Positions 54,884 to 63,008 of a DNA stretch of 64,000 nt are shown piece after piece. This DNA comes from Fictibacillus barbaricus (lineage in GTDB: Bacteria > Bacillota > Bacilli > Bacillales > Fictibacillaceae). Each line of letters opens with the position of its first letter. The first letter of the stretch is position 1. Where the stretch lies: contig NZ_BMCE01000001.1 in assembly GCF_014635025.1 (NCBI RefSeq), forward strand, positions 1,674,001 to 1,738,000, in the 5' to 3' direction. The position numbers and the translations under genes are program-made. The notes under the pieces are model-generated. The model worked only from the letters and a program-made list of their open reading frames with translations. It was not told where the DNA came from and made no database searches.

Positions 54884-55156
54884 ATGAACAAGACTGATCT
54901 AATCAATACAGTATCTGAGCAAGCTCAGCTTTCTAAGAAGGATGCATCTAAAGCAGTTGACGCTGTTTTCGAAGCAATCACTGGTACTCTACAAAGCGGT
55001 GATAAGGTACAACTTATCGGATTCGGTAACTTTGAAGTTCGTGAGCGTGCTGCTCGTAAGGGACGCAACCCACAAACTGGTCAAGAAATCGAAATTTCTG
55101 CTAGCAAAGTTCCTGCTTTCAAACCAGGGAAAGCCCTTAAGGACGCTGTTAAATAA
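54884..55156 (+). CDS. hup: DNA-binding protein HU
   Basis: A 90-residue histone-like protein that bends and packs DNA. It follows the HU fold from end to end, with the DNA-binding arm [26 protein letters not shown]. The ATG at 54884 follows a strong GAGAGGAGGTGAA; a GTG at 54875 is inside that site. As in B. subtilis (hbs) it lies between spoIVA and the folE-mtrB operon. Confidence 0.96.
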   Translation: MNKTDLINTVSEQAQLSKKDASKAVDAVFEAITGTLQSGDKVQLIGFGNFEVRERAARKGRNPQTGQEIEISASKVPAFKPGKALKDAVK

Positions 55157-55179
55157 TTGATACATAGGGCATTTGAAAG

Positions 55180-55211
55180 GAACCGTGAAACAAATTTCAC
55201 GGTTCTTTTTT
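55180..55211 (+). terminator. Terminator after hup
   Basis: GAACCGTGAAA / TTTCACGGTTC (55180-55190, 55195-55205) followed by TTTTTTG. Confidence 0.93.
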
Positions 55212-55491
55212 GTTTATTGAAAACGGAGAATCTCTTGCAGGCAACCGATTAATTAGCGGAAATTTTGATATATATTGCAATCATGTAACTTATCAACAAA
55301 AAAACAATAAATTCTGCGAAAAATAACTTTTTTCGGCATGATCTCCGGGCATATCGGCATTTCGCCAAATCCCCTTACCTGCTTTCTTCAGAAAACGTTA
55401 CAGGTGTTCTCCTGGTCTCATCACTTTCTTTCGACCTCGCATGACTCAATAAACCAAATCTTTTTCTCCTTGGTGTAAGGGTTTTCTCCTT

Positions 55492-55520
55492 TTGCTATTC
55501 TTTCTGCATTATGCTAAAAT
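55492..55520 (+). promoter_or_regulatory. Sigma-A promoter of folE-mtrB
   Basis: TTGCTA (55492-55497), 17 bases, TAAAAT (55515-55520) with an extended -10 TG two bases before. In the 345-base gap from 55212 to this point I see nothing else I can support: no frame with a ribosome site and no riboswitch core. Confidence 0.5.
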
Positions 55521-55557
55521 TTTTCTATTGTGTTATTGGAATTGGAGGACAAAAAGC

Positions 55558-56124
55558 GTGGCAGAAGTTCAAAAAGAAAAAATTGAAATAGCAGTAAAAA
55601 TGATTCTAGAAGCTATCGGTGAAGACCCTGAACGTGAGGGGTTAATAGATACACCAAAACGTGTGGCAAAAATGTATGAAGAAGTGTTTCAAGGATTAAA
55701 CCAAGATCCGAAAGAGCATTTTGCTACTATCTTTGGGGAAGACCATGAAGAATTAGTGCTAGTAAAAGATATACCGTTTTATTCAATGTGTGAGCATCAT
55801 CTTGTACCTTTCTTTGGCAAAGCGCATATTGGATATATACCAAAAGGCGGAAAAGTTACTGGTTTAAGTAAACTTGCACGAGCTGTAGAAGCCGTTACGA
55901 AGAGACCGCAGCTCCAAGAGAGAATTACCTCTACGATCGCAAACAGCTTGCTTGAGACTTTAGAGCCTCATGGAGTAATTGTTGTTATTGAAGCGGAACA
56001 TATGTGTATGACCATGCGCGGTGTGAAGAAACCTGGTTCTATGACCGTTACTTCAGCTGTTCGAGGTGTTTTTGAAAAAGATCCGGCTGCTCGTGCGGAA
56101 GTCTTAAGTTTAATTCGAAACTAA
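55558..56124 (+). CDS. folE: GTP cyclohydrolase I
   Basis: A 188-residue enzyme (MtrA in B. subtilis) that opens the GTP ring in the first step of folate synthesis. Zinc ligands are Cys78 and His81 in CEHHLVPF and Cys150 in [11 protein letters not shown] start with TTGGAGGAC upstream. It forms a two-gene operon with mtrB (TRAP), 12 bases downstream, linking folate and tryptophan control as in B. subtilis. Confidence 0.96.
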   Translation: MAEVQKEKIEIAVKMILEAIGEDPEREGLIDTPKRVAKMYEEVFQGLNQDPKEHFATIFGEDHEELVLVKDIPFYSMCEHHLVPFFGKAHIGYIPKGGKVTGLSKLARAVEAVTKRPQLQERITSTIANSLLETLEPHGVIVVIEAEHMCMTMRGVKKPGSMTVTSAVRGVFEKDPAARAEVLSLIRN

Positions 56125-56136
56125 GGAGGGTAACCA

Positions 56137-56355
56137 ATGAAATCCGATTTTGATTTTTTCGTGATTAAAGCAAAAGAAAATGGTGTCAATGTAATTGGGT
56201 TAACCCGTGGAACGGAAACTAGGTTTCATCATTCTGAAAAGCTGGATAAAGGTGAAGTAATGATCGCTCAATTCACAGAACATACTTCAGCTGTAAAAGT
56301 AAGAGGGAAAGCGGTCATCTATACGAAGCATGGGGAAGTAGATACAGAATCGTAA
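56137..56355 (+). CDS. mtrB: Trp RNA-binding attenuation protein TRAP
   Basis: A 72-residue subunit of the 11-mer ring that, loaded with tryptophan, wraps RNA containing (G/U)AG triplets. The sequence has the tryptophan-pocket segments ([33 protein letters not shown]) and the RNA-contact residues Lys, Lys and Arg in the usual places. Its likely target, a set of (G/U)AG triplets, is present at 62718-62793 in this window. No anti-TRAP (rtpA) gene is seen. Confidence 0.96.
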   Translation: MKSDFDFFVIKAKENGVNVIGLTRGTETRFHHSEKLDKGEVMIAQFTEHTSAVKVRGKAVIYTKHGEVDTES

Positions 56356-56391
56356 GTGATTTAACGGGTGTTAGGATGCCGATTAAATACG

Positions 56392-56416
56392 CTAGGCCAT
56401 AAGCCTAGTTTTCTTT
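56392..56416 (+). terminator. Terminator after mtrB
   Basis: CTAGGC (56392-56397) and GCCTAG (56403-56408), followed by TTTTCTTT. Confidence 0.75.
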
Positions 56417-56502
56417 ATGTCTTTTAGAGAGGTTGAATCCTAACATTATTGGCGACTATGTTATAATAATAAAGCGCAAAATGGCTGTATCATTGGAGGG
56501 AT

Positions 56503-57213
56503 ATGATGAACACCATGGAACAAATTCAACGTTTAAAACAGCATACACTTTTATTGATGCAGCACAGTTATGTGGAAAGATACATCCAACCTCCCGTCTT
56601 TAGTGAAGCAAAAGTGTTTATCACGTACTGTCTGCTCCGTGAACTTGAACTCGATGAGGCAATAGAAGCGGAATATTTTAGCTCTATTCTTTTAATACAG
56701 TCTGCGCTGGATCGTCACGATGATATTTTAAACGAGAAAATAACAGCCGACAAAAAGAAGAGACAGCTTGTTGTTCTATCTGGTGATTATTTCAGCAGTC
56801 TCTACTATCTCTTGTTATCCCGCTGCGAAAACTTAGATTTAATCTCCCGGTTATCAAGTGCAGTACAAAGGATAAATGAATATAAAGCACAGCTGCATAT
56901 GCAAGATCAATCTATGAGTTACAGTGTGGAAAACATGAAGGCAACTCAGCAGATCGAATGTTTATTACTTACAAAGGCAGCTGAATCATTAGGCTTGCAT
57001 ACATATATTCCTTTTATTGAACGTTACCTTCTAATATCTCGTTACCAAAGCATAGAGGAACGAAAAAAATTGAGTGAAGAACAATTAGAGTTTTTGGTTG
57101 CGTGTGAGAATGACTTGAAAAATAAAGAAGTTGAAATTCCGCTGCTGTTTCATAGGGAAGGTTACAGCATTGAAAATTGGATTGAAAATGACCTAATGTT
57201 AGGAGAGGGGTAA
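56503..57213 (+). CDS. hepS: Heptaprenyl diphosphate synthase component I
   Basis: A 236-residue non-catalytic subunit of the enzyme that makes the C35 side chain of menaquinone-7. It shows the HEPPP synthase subunit 1 pattern, with HDDILNEK in place of a full DDxxD site. TTGGAGGG precedes the start (ATG at 56503 or 56506). It heads the cluster hepS-menG-mqnP-ubiX-mqnA-hepT; the catalytic partner HepT is five genes downstream. Confidence 0.92.
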   Translation: MMNTMEQIQRLKQHTLLLMQHSYVERYIQPPVFSEAKVFITYCLLRELELDEAIEAEYFSSILLIQSALDRHDDILNEKITADKKKRQLVVLSGDYFSSLYYLLLSRCENLDLISRLSSAVQRINEYKAQLHMQDQSMSYSVENMKATQQIECLLLTKAAESLGLHTYIPFIERYLLISRYQSIEERKKLSEEQLEFLVACENDLKNKEVEIPLLFHREGYSIENWIENDLMLGEG

Positions 57214-57217
57214 TCCG

Positions 57218-57922
57218 ATGTTGAGCAAAGAAGAACGGGTTCACTCTGTATTTGAAAAAATCTCTGATCAGTATGACTATATGAACGATCTGATCTCGTT
57301 TAAACAGCATAACAAATGGCGCAACGATACGATGAAACGAATGAAAGTGAAACCGGGAGATCATTGTTTGGATGTTTGCTGCGGAACAGGTGAATGGACA
57401 TTTGCTCTTGCAGAGGCCACTGGTGCAAAAGGAAAAGTAATCGGCTTGGACTTTAGTCAAAACATGCTTAATGTCGGCCGTGAAAAGTTGAAAAAACGTA
57501 ATTTTCCGCAAGTATCTTTTATCCATGGGAATGCGATGGACCTTCCTTTTGAGGACGATTCGTTTGATTTTGTAACAATTGGTTTTGGCTTAAGAAACGT
57601 CCCGGATTACCTCCAGACGCTAAAAGAGATGGCGAGAGTCGTAAAGCCGGGTGGACGTGTAGTGTGTCTTGAAACATCACATCCAACAGTACCTGTGTTT
57701 AAACAGCTCTTTAAATTTTATTTTACGTATATCATGCCTGTATTCGGTAAGTTATTTGCAAAAAGCTATCAAGAGTATGCATGGCTTCAAGAATCAACAG
57801 AAGCCTTTTTAACGAAAGAGGAACTTAGGGATCTGTTTAAAGAAGCAGGTTTATCTAATTTGGAAGTCAAATCGTATGCTTTAGGTGCTGCTGCTATGCA
57901 TACAGGGAAAAAACAGCAATAG
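57218..57922 (+). CDS. menG: Demethylmenaquinone methyltransferase
   Basis: A 234-residue class I S-adenosylmethionine methyltransferase (UbiE/MenG) for the last step of menaquinone synthesis. Motif I is [13 protein letters not shown] (residues about 50-62); the signatures [17 protein letters not shown] and [10 protein letters not shown] are present. It is 4 bases after hepS. Its step is shared by the classical and futalosine routes. Confidence 0.95.
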   Translation: MLSKEERVHSVFEKISDQYDYMNDLISFKQHNKWRNDTMKRMKVKPGDHCLDVCCGTGEWTFALAEATGAKGKVIGLDFSQNMLNVGREKLKKRNFPQVSFIHGNAMDLPFEDDSFDFVTIGFGLRNVPDYLQTLKEMARVVKPGGRVVCLETSHPTVPVFKQLFKFYFTYIMPVFGKLFAKSYQEYAWLQESTEAFLTKEELRDLFKEAGLSNLEVKSYALGAAAMHTGKKQQ

Positions 57923-57938
57923 AAGAGAGCGTTGCAGT

Positions 57939-58802
57939 GTGTGGAAAAAGTTTAAAATAATACTAGAGATGATTAAGTTTGAGCATACCATTTTTGCTCT
58001 GCCGTTTGCTTTTCTAGGAGCAATAATGGGAAATCTTGTTGAAGAAGGCAATCTGCCATCATTGGTCGAATGGATTTGGATCACGCTGGCGATGGTAGGT
58101 GCCAGAAGTTCTGCGATGGCTCTAAATCGTGCGATAGATTCAGAGATTGATGGAGCGAATCCAAGAACAAAAACTAGAGCGATTCCGGCTAAGCTGTTGA
58201 AACGAGGAGAAGTTTATCTGTTTATTGCTGCTTCACTTGCTCTTTTGTTTGTGAGTGCATATCAGCTAAACCCTCTGTCTGTGAAGCTGCTTCCGCTTGC
58301 CGTGTTTTTTCTCGTTATCTATTCGTATACGAAGCGGTTCACTTATTTGTGTCATATCGTCCTTGGTATTACGATTGCCATCGCGCCTCTTGGCGGATGG
58401 GTAGGTGCAACGGGAACATTGAGTTCAGAAGCATTTCTGTTATTCTTCGGTGTCCTGTTCTGGACAGCAGGATTTGACGTGATCTATGCAACACAAGATG
58501 CTGAATATGATAAGACTCACGGCCTGTATTCCATTCCATCTGCGTTTGGTATTGCAAATGGCCTGATGACAGCTAGATGGCTGCATGTTGCTAGTTTCAT
58601 AGCTTTTATTTCTTTAGGTGTTGTTTCTGGGATGGGCTGGATCTATTACCTTGGTGTATTCATCTCTGGTGCGATCATGGTCTATGAGCATTCACTCGTG
58701 AAGCCACATGACTTGTCCAAACTGGATGTAGCTTTCTTTACGATGAACGGCATCTTGAGTGTAGTCATGTTTATCTTTTCAATAGGGGACCTTTTATTAT
58801 GA
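57939..58802 (+). CDS. mqnP: UbiA-family prenyltransferase of the futalosine menaquinone pathway
   Basis: A 287-residue membrane protein with about eight helices. Two aspartate-rich motifs define UbiA enzymes: NRAIDSEIDGANPRTKTR (first) and YATQDAEYDKTHG (second). Its place next to ubiX and mqnA indicates prenylation of the dihydroxynaphthoate-type intermediate of the futalosine route rather than ubiquinone synthesis. GTG start at 57939, 16 bases after menG; AAGAGAG is a modest ribosome site. It overlaps ubiX by 4 bases. Confidence 0.85.
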   Translation: MWKKFKIILEMIKFEHTIFALPFAFLGAIMGNLVEEGNLPSLVEWIWITLAMVGARSSAMALNRAIDSEIDGANPRTKTRAIPAKLLKRGEVYLFIAASLALLFVSAYQLNPLSVKLLPLAVFFLVIYSYTKRFTYLCHIVLGITIAIAPLGGWVGATGTLSSEAFLLFFGVLFWTAGFDVIYATQDAEYDKTHGLYSIPSAFGIANGLMTARWLHVASFIAFISLGVVSGMGWIYYLGVFISGAIMVYEHSLVKPHDLSKLDVAFFTMNGILSVVMFIFSIGDLLL

Positions 58803-59389
58803 AGACTTTTACAATAGGAATTACTGGTGCAAGCGGGGCGGTTTATGGTGTACGCCTTGTACAAGAAATCTTAAGAAGCGGTCATAAAATACACCTAGTC
58901 GTAACAGAAGCAGGGTGGCAAGTGTTTAAAGAAGAATTGTTATGGGATACAGAAGACCGTGAAAGATGTATTGAAGAAAATTTTGCCTCATTTGGCAAAG
59001 ACCGTTTTTATTATCACACATTACGTGACTTCAACGCACCTATTGCAAGCGGATCTTACCAGAATGATGGAATGGTCATAATACCTTGTTCGATGGGAAC
59101 ACTCTCGGGTATAGCACATGGTGCATCAGGTAATCTATTAGAACGTACGGCTGATGTTATGCTGAAAGAGAGCCGCAAGTTAATTTTAGTGCCTAGAGAA
59201 ACACCGCTTCATAAAATTCATCTGGAAAATATGTTGAAAGTGACAGAGGCTGGAGGTAAGATCGTACCGGCTATGCCTGGATTTTATCATCTGCCTAAGT
59301 CGATGGACGACCTTGTAAACTTTTTAATAGGGAAAGTTCTGGATAACTTAGGCGTACATCACGAATTGTTTACACGCTGGGGAGACTGA
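58799..59389 (+). CDS. ubiX: Flavin prenyltransferase, UbiX type
   Basis: A 196-residue flavoprotein of the UbiX/Pad1 family that prenylates FMN, the cofactor of UbiD-type decarboxylases. GITGASGAVYGVRLV (N-terminal flavin loop), IPCSMGTLSGIAHG and VPRETPLHKIHLENM are typical. Within this cluster it presumably serves the UbiD-like decarboxylase of the futalosine pathway, which is not in the window. ATGA overlap with the preceding gene. Confidence 0.9.
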   Translation: MKTFTIGITGASGAVYGVRLVQEILRSGHKIHLVVTEAGWQVFKEELLWDTEDRERCIEENFASFGKDRFYYHTLRDFNAPIASGSYQNDGMVIIPCSMGTLSGIAHGASGNLLERTADVMLKESRKLILVPRETPLHKIHLENMLKVTEAGGKIVPAMPGFYHLPKSMDDLVNFLIGKVLDNLGVHHELFTRWGD

Positions 59390-59395
59390 TAGATT

Positions 59396-60223
59396 ATGAA
59401 CATCGGGGAGATCAGCTATACGAACATAATACCCCTTTATTATTACTTAGATAGAGAACGGTTGATGGATCAAGGTGTAACGATCACACATGCTGTACCA
59501 TCAAAGATAAATTCATTAATGGAGAAGCAGTTAGTAGATATCGGAGGCATCTCTTCTTTTTCTTATGGAAAGAATGCCGAAAATTACAGTTTGGTTCCGG
59601 ATCTATCTGTGTCTTCGTTCGGAAGAGTTAATTCGATCTTTTTATTTTCTAAATACAAGATCGATGAATTAGGCGGAAAACGAATCGCCTTAACTTCTAG
59701 CTCGGAAACATCGGTTGCGCTTCTGAAAATTATATTAGATCGTTTTTTTAGGGTTGAGTCTTCCTTTCAAGTGGAAACTCCTAATTTCGAAAAAATGCTT
59801 GGTAATTATGATGCATGTCTATTAATCGGTGATGATGCGATCGCAGCTTTCAGAAAAAGAGGCACATACCATGTATATGACTTAGGGGAGATCTGGTATC
59901 AGCAGACCGGCCTTCCTATGATATTTGCGGTAATGGCTTATCGGAATGAGATGGAAACACAGAAGGGAAGCCTCCTTTCATACGTCGGAAAAAGTATGAT
60001 TGAGAGTAAAGAGCGTTGTCAAAGAGAAAATTTTGTTCCGGTTATTGAACGTGTGTTAACTCAGCATGGCGGCACTTTTGAGTTTTGGGAATCTTATTTT
60101 AACGGATTAAATTATCAATTTAGTGGCGAACATGAAAAAGGATTAAATCTTTATTTTCAGCTAGCTGTAGAGTGCGGATTGTTAAAGACAATGCCCTCTA
60201 TCTTAAAGTTTTCGTATAAGTAA
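59396..60223 (+). CDS. mqnA: Chorismate dehydratase MqnA
   Basis: A 275-residue protein of the MqnA/MqnD periplasmic-binding-like fold. MqnA removes water from chorismate to give 3-enolpyruvylbenzoate, the first step of the futalosine menaquinone pathway. Signatures: GEISYTNIIPLYYYL (N-terminus), VDIGGISSFSYGKN, SSSETSVALLKIIL, LIGDDAIAAF and YDLGEIWYQQTGLPMIFAV. It is 6 bases after ubiX and 21 before hepT. Its presence argues that this organism does not use the MenFDHCEB route of B. subtilis. Confidence 0.93.
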   Translation: MNIGEISYTNIIPLYYYLDRERLMDQGVTITHAVPSKINSLMEKQLVDIGGISSFSYGKNAENYSLVPDLSVSSFGRVNSIFLFSKYKIDELGGKRIALTSSSETSVALLKIILDRFFRVESSFQVETPNFEKMLGNYDACLLIGDDAIAAFRKRGTYHVYDLGEIWYQQTGLPMIFAVMAYRNEMETQKGSLLSYVGKSMIESKERCQRENFVPVIERVLTQHGGTFEFWESYFNGLNYQFSGEHEKGLNLYFQLAVECGLLKTMPSILKFSYK

Positions 60224-60244
60224 CGGGCGATAGGGTGAAACAAA

Positions 60245-61210
60245 ATGAAGTTAAAGGACTTATACTCATTTTTAAAAAAAGATTTGCAGCAAATCGAAGA
60301 TCAGCTTGTTCAATCCGTTCGTTCTGATCAGACATTGATTCATACGGCCGGCGTTGAACTTTTGAAAGCTGGGGGAAAGAGGATCCGCCCTGTATTTGTA
60401 TTGCTTTCTGCTCAGTTTGGGACGTATAACATCCAGCAGATAAAAAAACCTGCAGCTGCCTTGGAGCTGATTCATATGGCGTCTCTCGTACATGATGATG
60501 TCGTGGATGATGCTGATATGAGACGTGGAAGAGTAACAGTAAAAGCAAAATATGACAATAAGATCGCCATGTATACGGGAGACTTTATTTTCGCATCTGC
60601 ATTGAAATTAATGACTGAGATAGATATTCCGGGTGCACATCAAATTCTTGCACAAGGCATCAAAGAGATGTGTCTTGGTGAGATCGAGCAGATTAATGAA
60701 CAGTATGATACGGATCAAAATATTAGAAAATATTTCAAGCGTATCAAAAGGAAAACAGCGTTGTTGATCGCATTAAGCTGCCAGCTGGGAGCCATTACAT
60801 CAAAAGCCGATGTTTCTCTGCAAAAGAAGTTGTATGAATTTGGATTCTGTGTCGGAATGGCTTTTCAGATTACTGATGATATTCTGGACTTCACAGCTTC
60901 CGAAAAGCAGCTCGGAAAACCTGCAGGAAGTGATTTAAAGCAAGGAAACTTAACGTTGCCGGCGCTTTATACCATTTATCGGCATCCTTTGATGAAGGAA
61001 AAGTTAAAGTTGTACTACGAATCCAAAGATGCTGCATTGCTCGCTGAATTATTAAAAGATATTAAGCGCCTTGGCGGAATTGAATATGCAACGGACATAT
61101 CTGATAAATATTTAAAACGTGCTAAACAGGCTGCTGCTTCCTTGCCTGAAACGGAGGCTAGGGATAGTCTGTTAAAAGTAGCAGATTTTATCGCTGGTCG
61201 AAAATTTTGA
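60245..61210 (+). CDS. hepT: Heptaprenyl diphosphate synthase component II
   Basis: A 321-residue trans-prenyltransferase, the catalytic subunit partnered by HepS. First aspartate motif HDDVVDDADMRRG (residues about 82-94) and second DDILDFTASEKQLGKP are intact. Makes the C35 chain for menaquinone-7. Last gene of the menaquinone cluster. Confidence 0.95.
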   Translation: MKLKDLYSFLKKDLQQIEDQLVQSVRSDQTLIHTAGVELLKAGGKRIRPVFVLLSAQFGTYNIQQIKKPAAALELIHMASLVHDDVVDDADMRRGRVTVKAKYDNKIAMYTGDFIFASALKLMTEIDIPGAHQILAQGIKEMCLGEIEQINEQYDTDQNIRKYFKRIKRKTALLIALSCQLGAITSKADVSLQKKLYEFGFCVGMAFQITDDILDFTASEKQLGKPAGSDLKQGNLTLPALYTIYRHPLMKEKLKLYYESKDAALLAELLKDIKRLGGIEYATDISDKYLKRAKQAAASLPETEARDSLLKVADFIAGRKF

Positions 61211-61294
61211 GTGATTGCTAATTTTTAAAATTTTTGGTACGATTTCTCTGGGGAACTTGTCCCACATATACATAGATGATAGGAGAGGGAATGC

Positions 61295-61738
61295 ATGGAA
61301 AAAACGTTTTTAATGGTCAAACCAGATGGTGTTCAACGTGCGTTAATCGGAGAAATCGTATCCCGTTTTGAAAAGAAGGGTTTTCAGCTTGTTGGTGCGA
61401 AACTAATGAACATTTCTGAAGATCTTGCGAAAGAACATTACGGTGAGCACAAAGAACGTCCGTTCTTCGGTGAACTTGTAGATTTCATTACTTCTGGCCC
61501 TGTATTTGCAATGGTCTGGGAAGGAAAAGACGTAATTCTTACAGCTCGTAACATGATGGGGAAAACAAACCCAGCTGAAGCTGCTCCTGGTTCAATCCGC
61601 GGAGATTATGCTGTACAAGTAAGCAACAACATTATTCATGGTTCAGATTCAGCTGAGAGTGCAGTACGTGAAATCGGTCTATTCTTTAAAGAAGAAGAGC
61701 TCGTTTCTTATGATAAAGCAGTTGCAGTTTGGATTTAA
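61295..61738 (+). CDS. ndk: Nucleoside diphosphate kinase
   Basis: A 147-residue enzyme that equalises nucleoside triphosphate pools. The phospho-histidine lies in NNIIHGSDS (near residue 115) and the start [15 protein letters not shown] is typical. AGGAGAGGGA precedes the ATG. Followed by its own terminator; cheR comes next as in B. subtilis. Confidence 0.96.
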   Translation: MEKTFLMVKPDGVQRALIGEIVSRFEKKGFQLVGAKLMNISEDLAKEHYGEHKERPFFGELVDFITSGPVFAMVWEGKDVILTARNMMGKTNPAEAAPGSIRGDYAVQVSNNIIHGSDSAESAVREIGLFFKEEELVSYDKAVAVWI

Positions 61739-61762
61739 TTTCAAAACAAAATGAAAGCGTTT

Positions 61763-61789
61763 TAGCCGGCCTTGTGCCGGTTTTTTTTC
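61763..61789 (+). terminator. Terminator after ndk
   Basis: GCCGGC / GCCGGT hairpin around CTTGT, followed by T8. Confidence 0.85.
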
Positions 61790-61870
61790 ATGCAATAATC
61801 CCGAATCTATCCGATATATATAGAAGATTACATAAAATTCTTTTTGGTGTTGAATAGGAGAGAAACACAC

Positions 61871-62644
61871 ATGGATCACGATTATGATAGTTTTAAAAAG
61901 AATATTTACGATAAGACAGGAATCGACCTGTCATTATATAAGGAAGCTCAGATGAAAAGGAGACTTGTTGCGCTTAGGGATAAGCGCTCATTCTCTTCAT
62001 TTATGGATTACTACCGTTATCTTTCACGAGATAAAGAACTTCTAAATGAATTTTTAGATCGAATGACGATTAATGTTTCAGAGTTTTATCGAAATCCCGC
62101 TAGGTGGGCAGTCCTAGAAGAGAAAATCCTTCCTCTTCTATTAGACGATAGGCAGTCACTTAAGACGTGGAGTGCGGCTTGCTCTACAGGTGAAGAACCG
62201 TATACGATATCCATGCTGCTCTCTGAATACAAAGGTTTATCCCGGTTTTCAATATTAGCGACAGATCTAGACGAACAAGTGTTAGACCGTGCAAAAAAAG
62301 GGTTTTATTTTGAAAAAGCTGTTCAAGATGTACCGAAAGATAAGAGGGTTCGTTATTTTACAAAAGAGGAGCTGGGATTGAAACTATCAGAATCTATTAA
62401 GAAGAATGTTACATTTAAAAAGCAGAATTTGCTTTCCGATAGATTCGGGACAGACTTTGATCTGATTATCTGCCGGAACGTGATGATTTATTTTACAGAA
62501 GAAGCAAAAATGGTTCTTTATCAAAAGTTTAGCGATGCTCTTCGTAAAGGCGGGATATTGTTTGTCGGGAGTACAGAACAGATTTTTAATCCAGCGTTAT
62601 ATGGTTTAGAGTCTGTTGAACCGTTTTTTTACCAAAAGAAATAA
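61871..62644 (+). CDS. cheR: Chemotaxis protein methyltransferase CheR
   Basis: A 257-residue enzyme that methylates glutamates of chemoreceptors. N-terminal helical domain (YDKTGIDLSLYKEAQMKRRL), then the S-adenosylmethionine domain with SAACSTGEEPYTISM (motif I) and LIICRNVMIYF. ATG at 61871 after GGAGAG. In B. subtilis aroF, aroB and aroH follow; here the trp leader follows directly. Confidence 0.94.
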   Translation: MDHDYDSFKKNIYDKTGIDLSLYKEAQMKRRLVALRDKRSFSSFMDYYRYLSRDKELLNEFLDRMTINVSEFYRNPARWAVLEEKILPLLLDDRQSLKTWSAACSTGEEPYTISMLLSEYKGLSRFSILATDLDEQVLDRAKKGFYFEKAVQDVPKDKRVRYFTKEELGLKLSESIKKNVTFKKQNLLSDRFGTDFDLIICRNVMIYFTEEAKMVLYQKFSDALRKGGILFVGSTEQIFNPALYGLESVEPFFYQKK

Positions 62645-62676
62645 TTTTTTGTTTAATCTCTCTTCAGATGTATCTG

Positions 62677-62705
62677 TTGACAGATTAAGGTGAATGGTTT
62701 ATTGT
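62677..62705 (+). promoter_or_regulatory. Sigma-A promoter of the trp operon
   Basis: TTGACA (62677-62682), 17 bases, TATTGT (62700-62705). The predicted start, about 62712, lies just before the TRAP triplets. Confidence 0.6.
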
Positions 62706-62717
62706 AACTGATAAGTT

Positions 62718-62793
62718 TAGAGATTTAGTTTAGGTATGAAGTTTAGAGCTTAGTTGAGACAAGTTGAGAGAGTTTGAGTGGAGCAGAGCCGAG
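62718..62793 (+). promoter_or_regulatory. TRAP-binding site of the trp leader
   Basis: About twelve (T/G)AG triplets: TAG at 62718, 62726, 62731, 62744 and 62751; GAG at 62756, 62766, 62770, 62776, 62781, 62786 and 62791. The last ones are mostly two or three bases apart, the spacing TRAP needs; an AAG at 62761 could fill the wider gap. Eleven triplets match the eleven subunits of the TRAP ring. MtrB is encoded 6.4 kb upstream. Confidence 0.9.
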
Positions 62794-62841
62794 AATGGAT
62801 ATGTACATATGCCATGCGGGTTATTTCTGCATGGCTTTTTT
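62789..62841 (+). promoter_or_regulatory. trp attenuator: overlapping antiterminator and terminator
   Basis: Terminator: GCCATGC (62811-62817) with GCATGGC (62829-62835), then TTTTTT. Antiterminator: ATGG-ATATG (62795-62803) with CATAT-G-CCAT (62806-62815), extended by CCG (62789-62791) with CGG (62817-62819). The two share 62811-62817 and exclude each other. The antiterminator foot contains the last TRAP triplet, so bound TRAP should favour termination. Confidence 0.8.
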
Positions 62842-62904
62842 GTATTCCACATAAAAATAAAGTACATGTTCCAATGAAATCGACCTCTTTAATTCCCCCT
62901 CATT

Positions 62905-62993
62905 CTCCGTATTAACGGAGGTGCAGATATGATTAGACCCTTTCCGATTCCTCCTTGAACGTTTTTGTTTTCTCCAACGATAAACAAAACGTT
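62905..62993 (+). promoter_or_regulatory. Structured trp leader with nine-codon mini-ORF
   Basis: After the attenuator: hairpin CTCCGT-ATTA-ACGGAG (62905-62920) that covers a ribosome site; ATG 62929 opening a nine-residue frame (MIRPFPIPP) ending at TGA 62956-62958; then a 12-bp hairpin with one bulge, AACGTTTTTGTTT (62958-62970) with AAACAAAACGTT (62982-62993), starting at the stop codon and ending where the trpD ribosome site AAAAGGAG begins. Whether the mini-ORF is translated is not known. Confidence 0.5.
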
Positions 62994-63008
62994 AAAAGGA
63001 GTGTTCAT

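Noticed and set aside
55212-55490. Pyrimidine-rich 280-base gap before folE inspected for a riboswitch or small RNA
   Set aside because: No conserved aptamer core or hairpin with T tail could be identified; a weak cre-like word (GAAAACGTTACA) lacks the terminal C.
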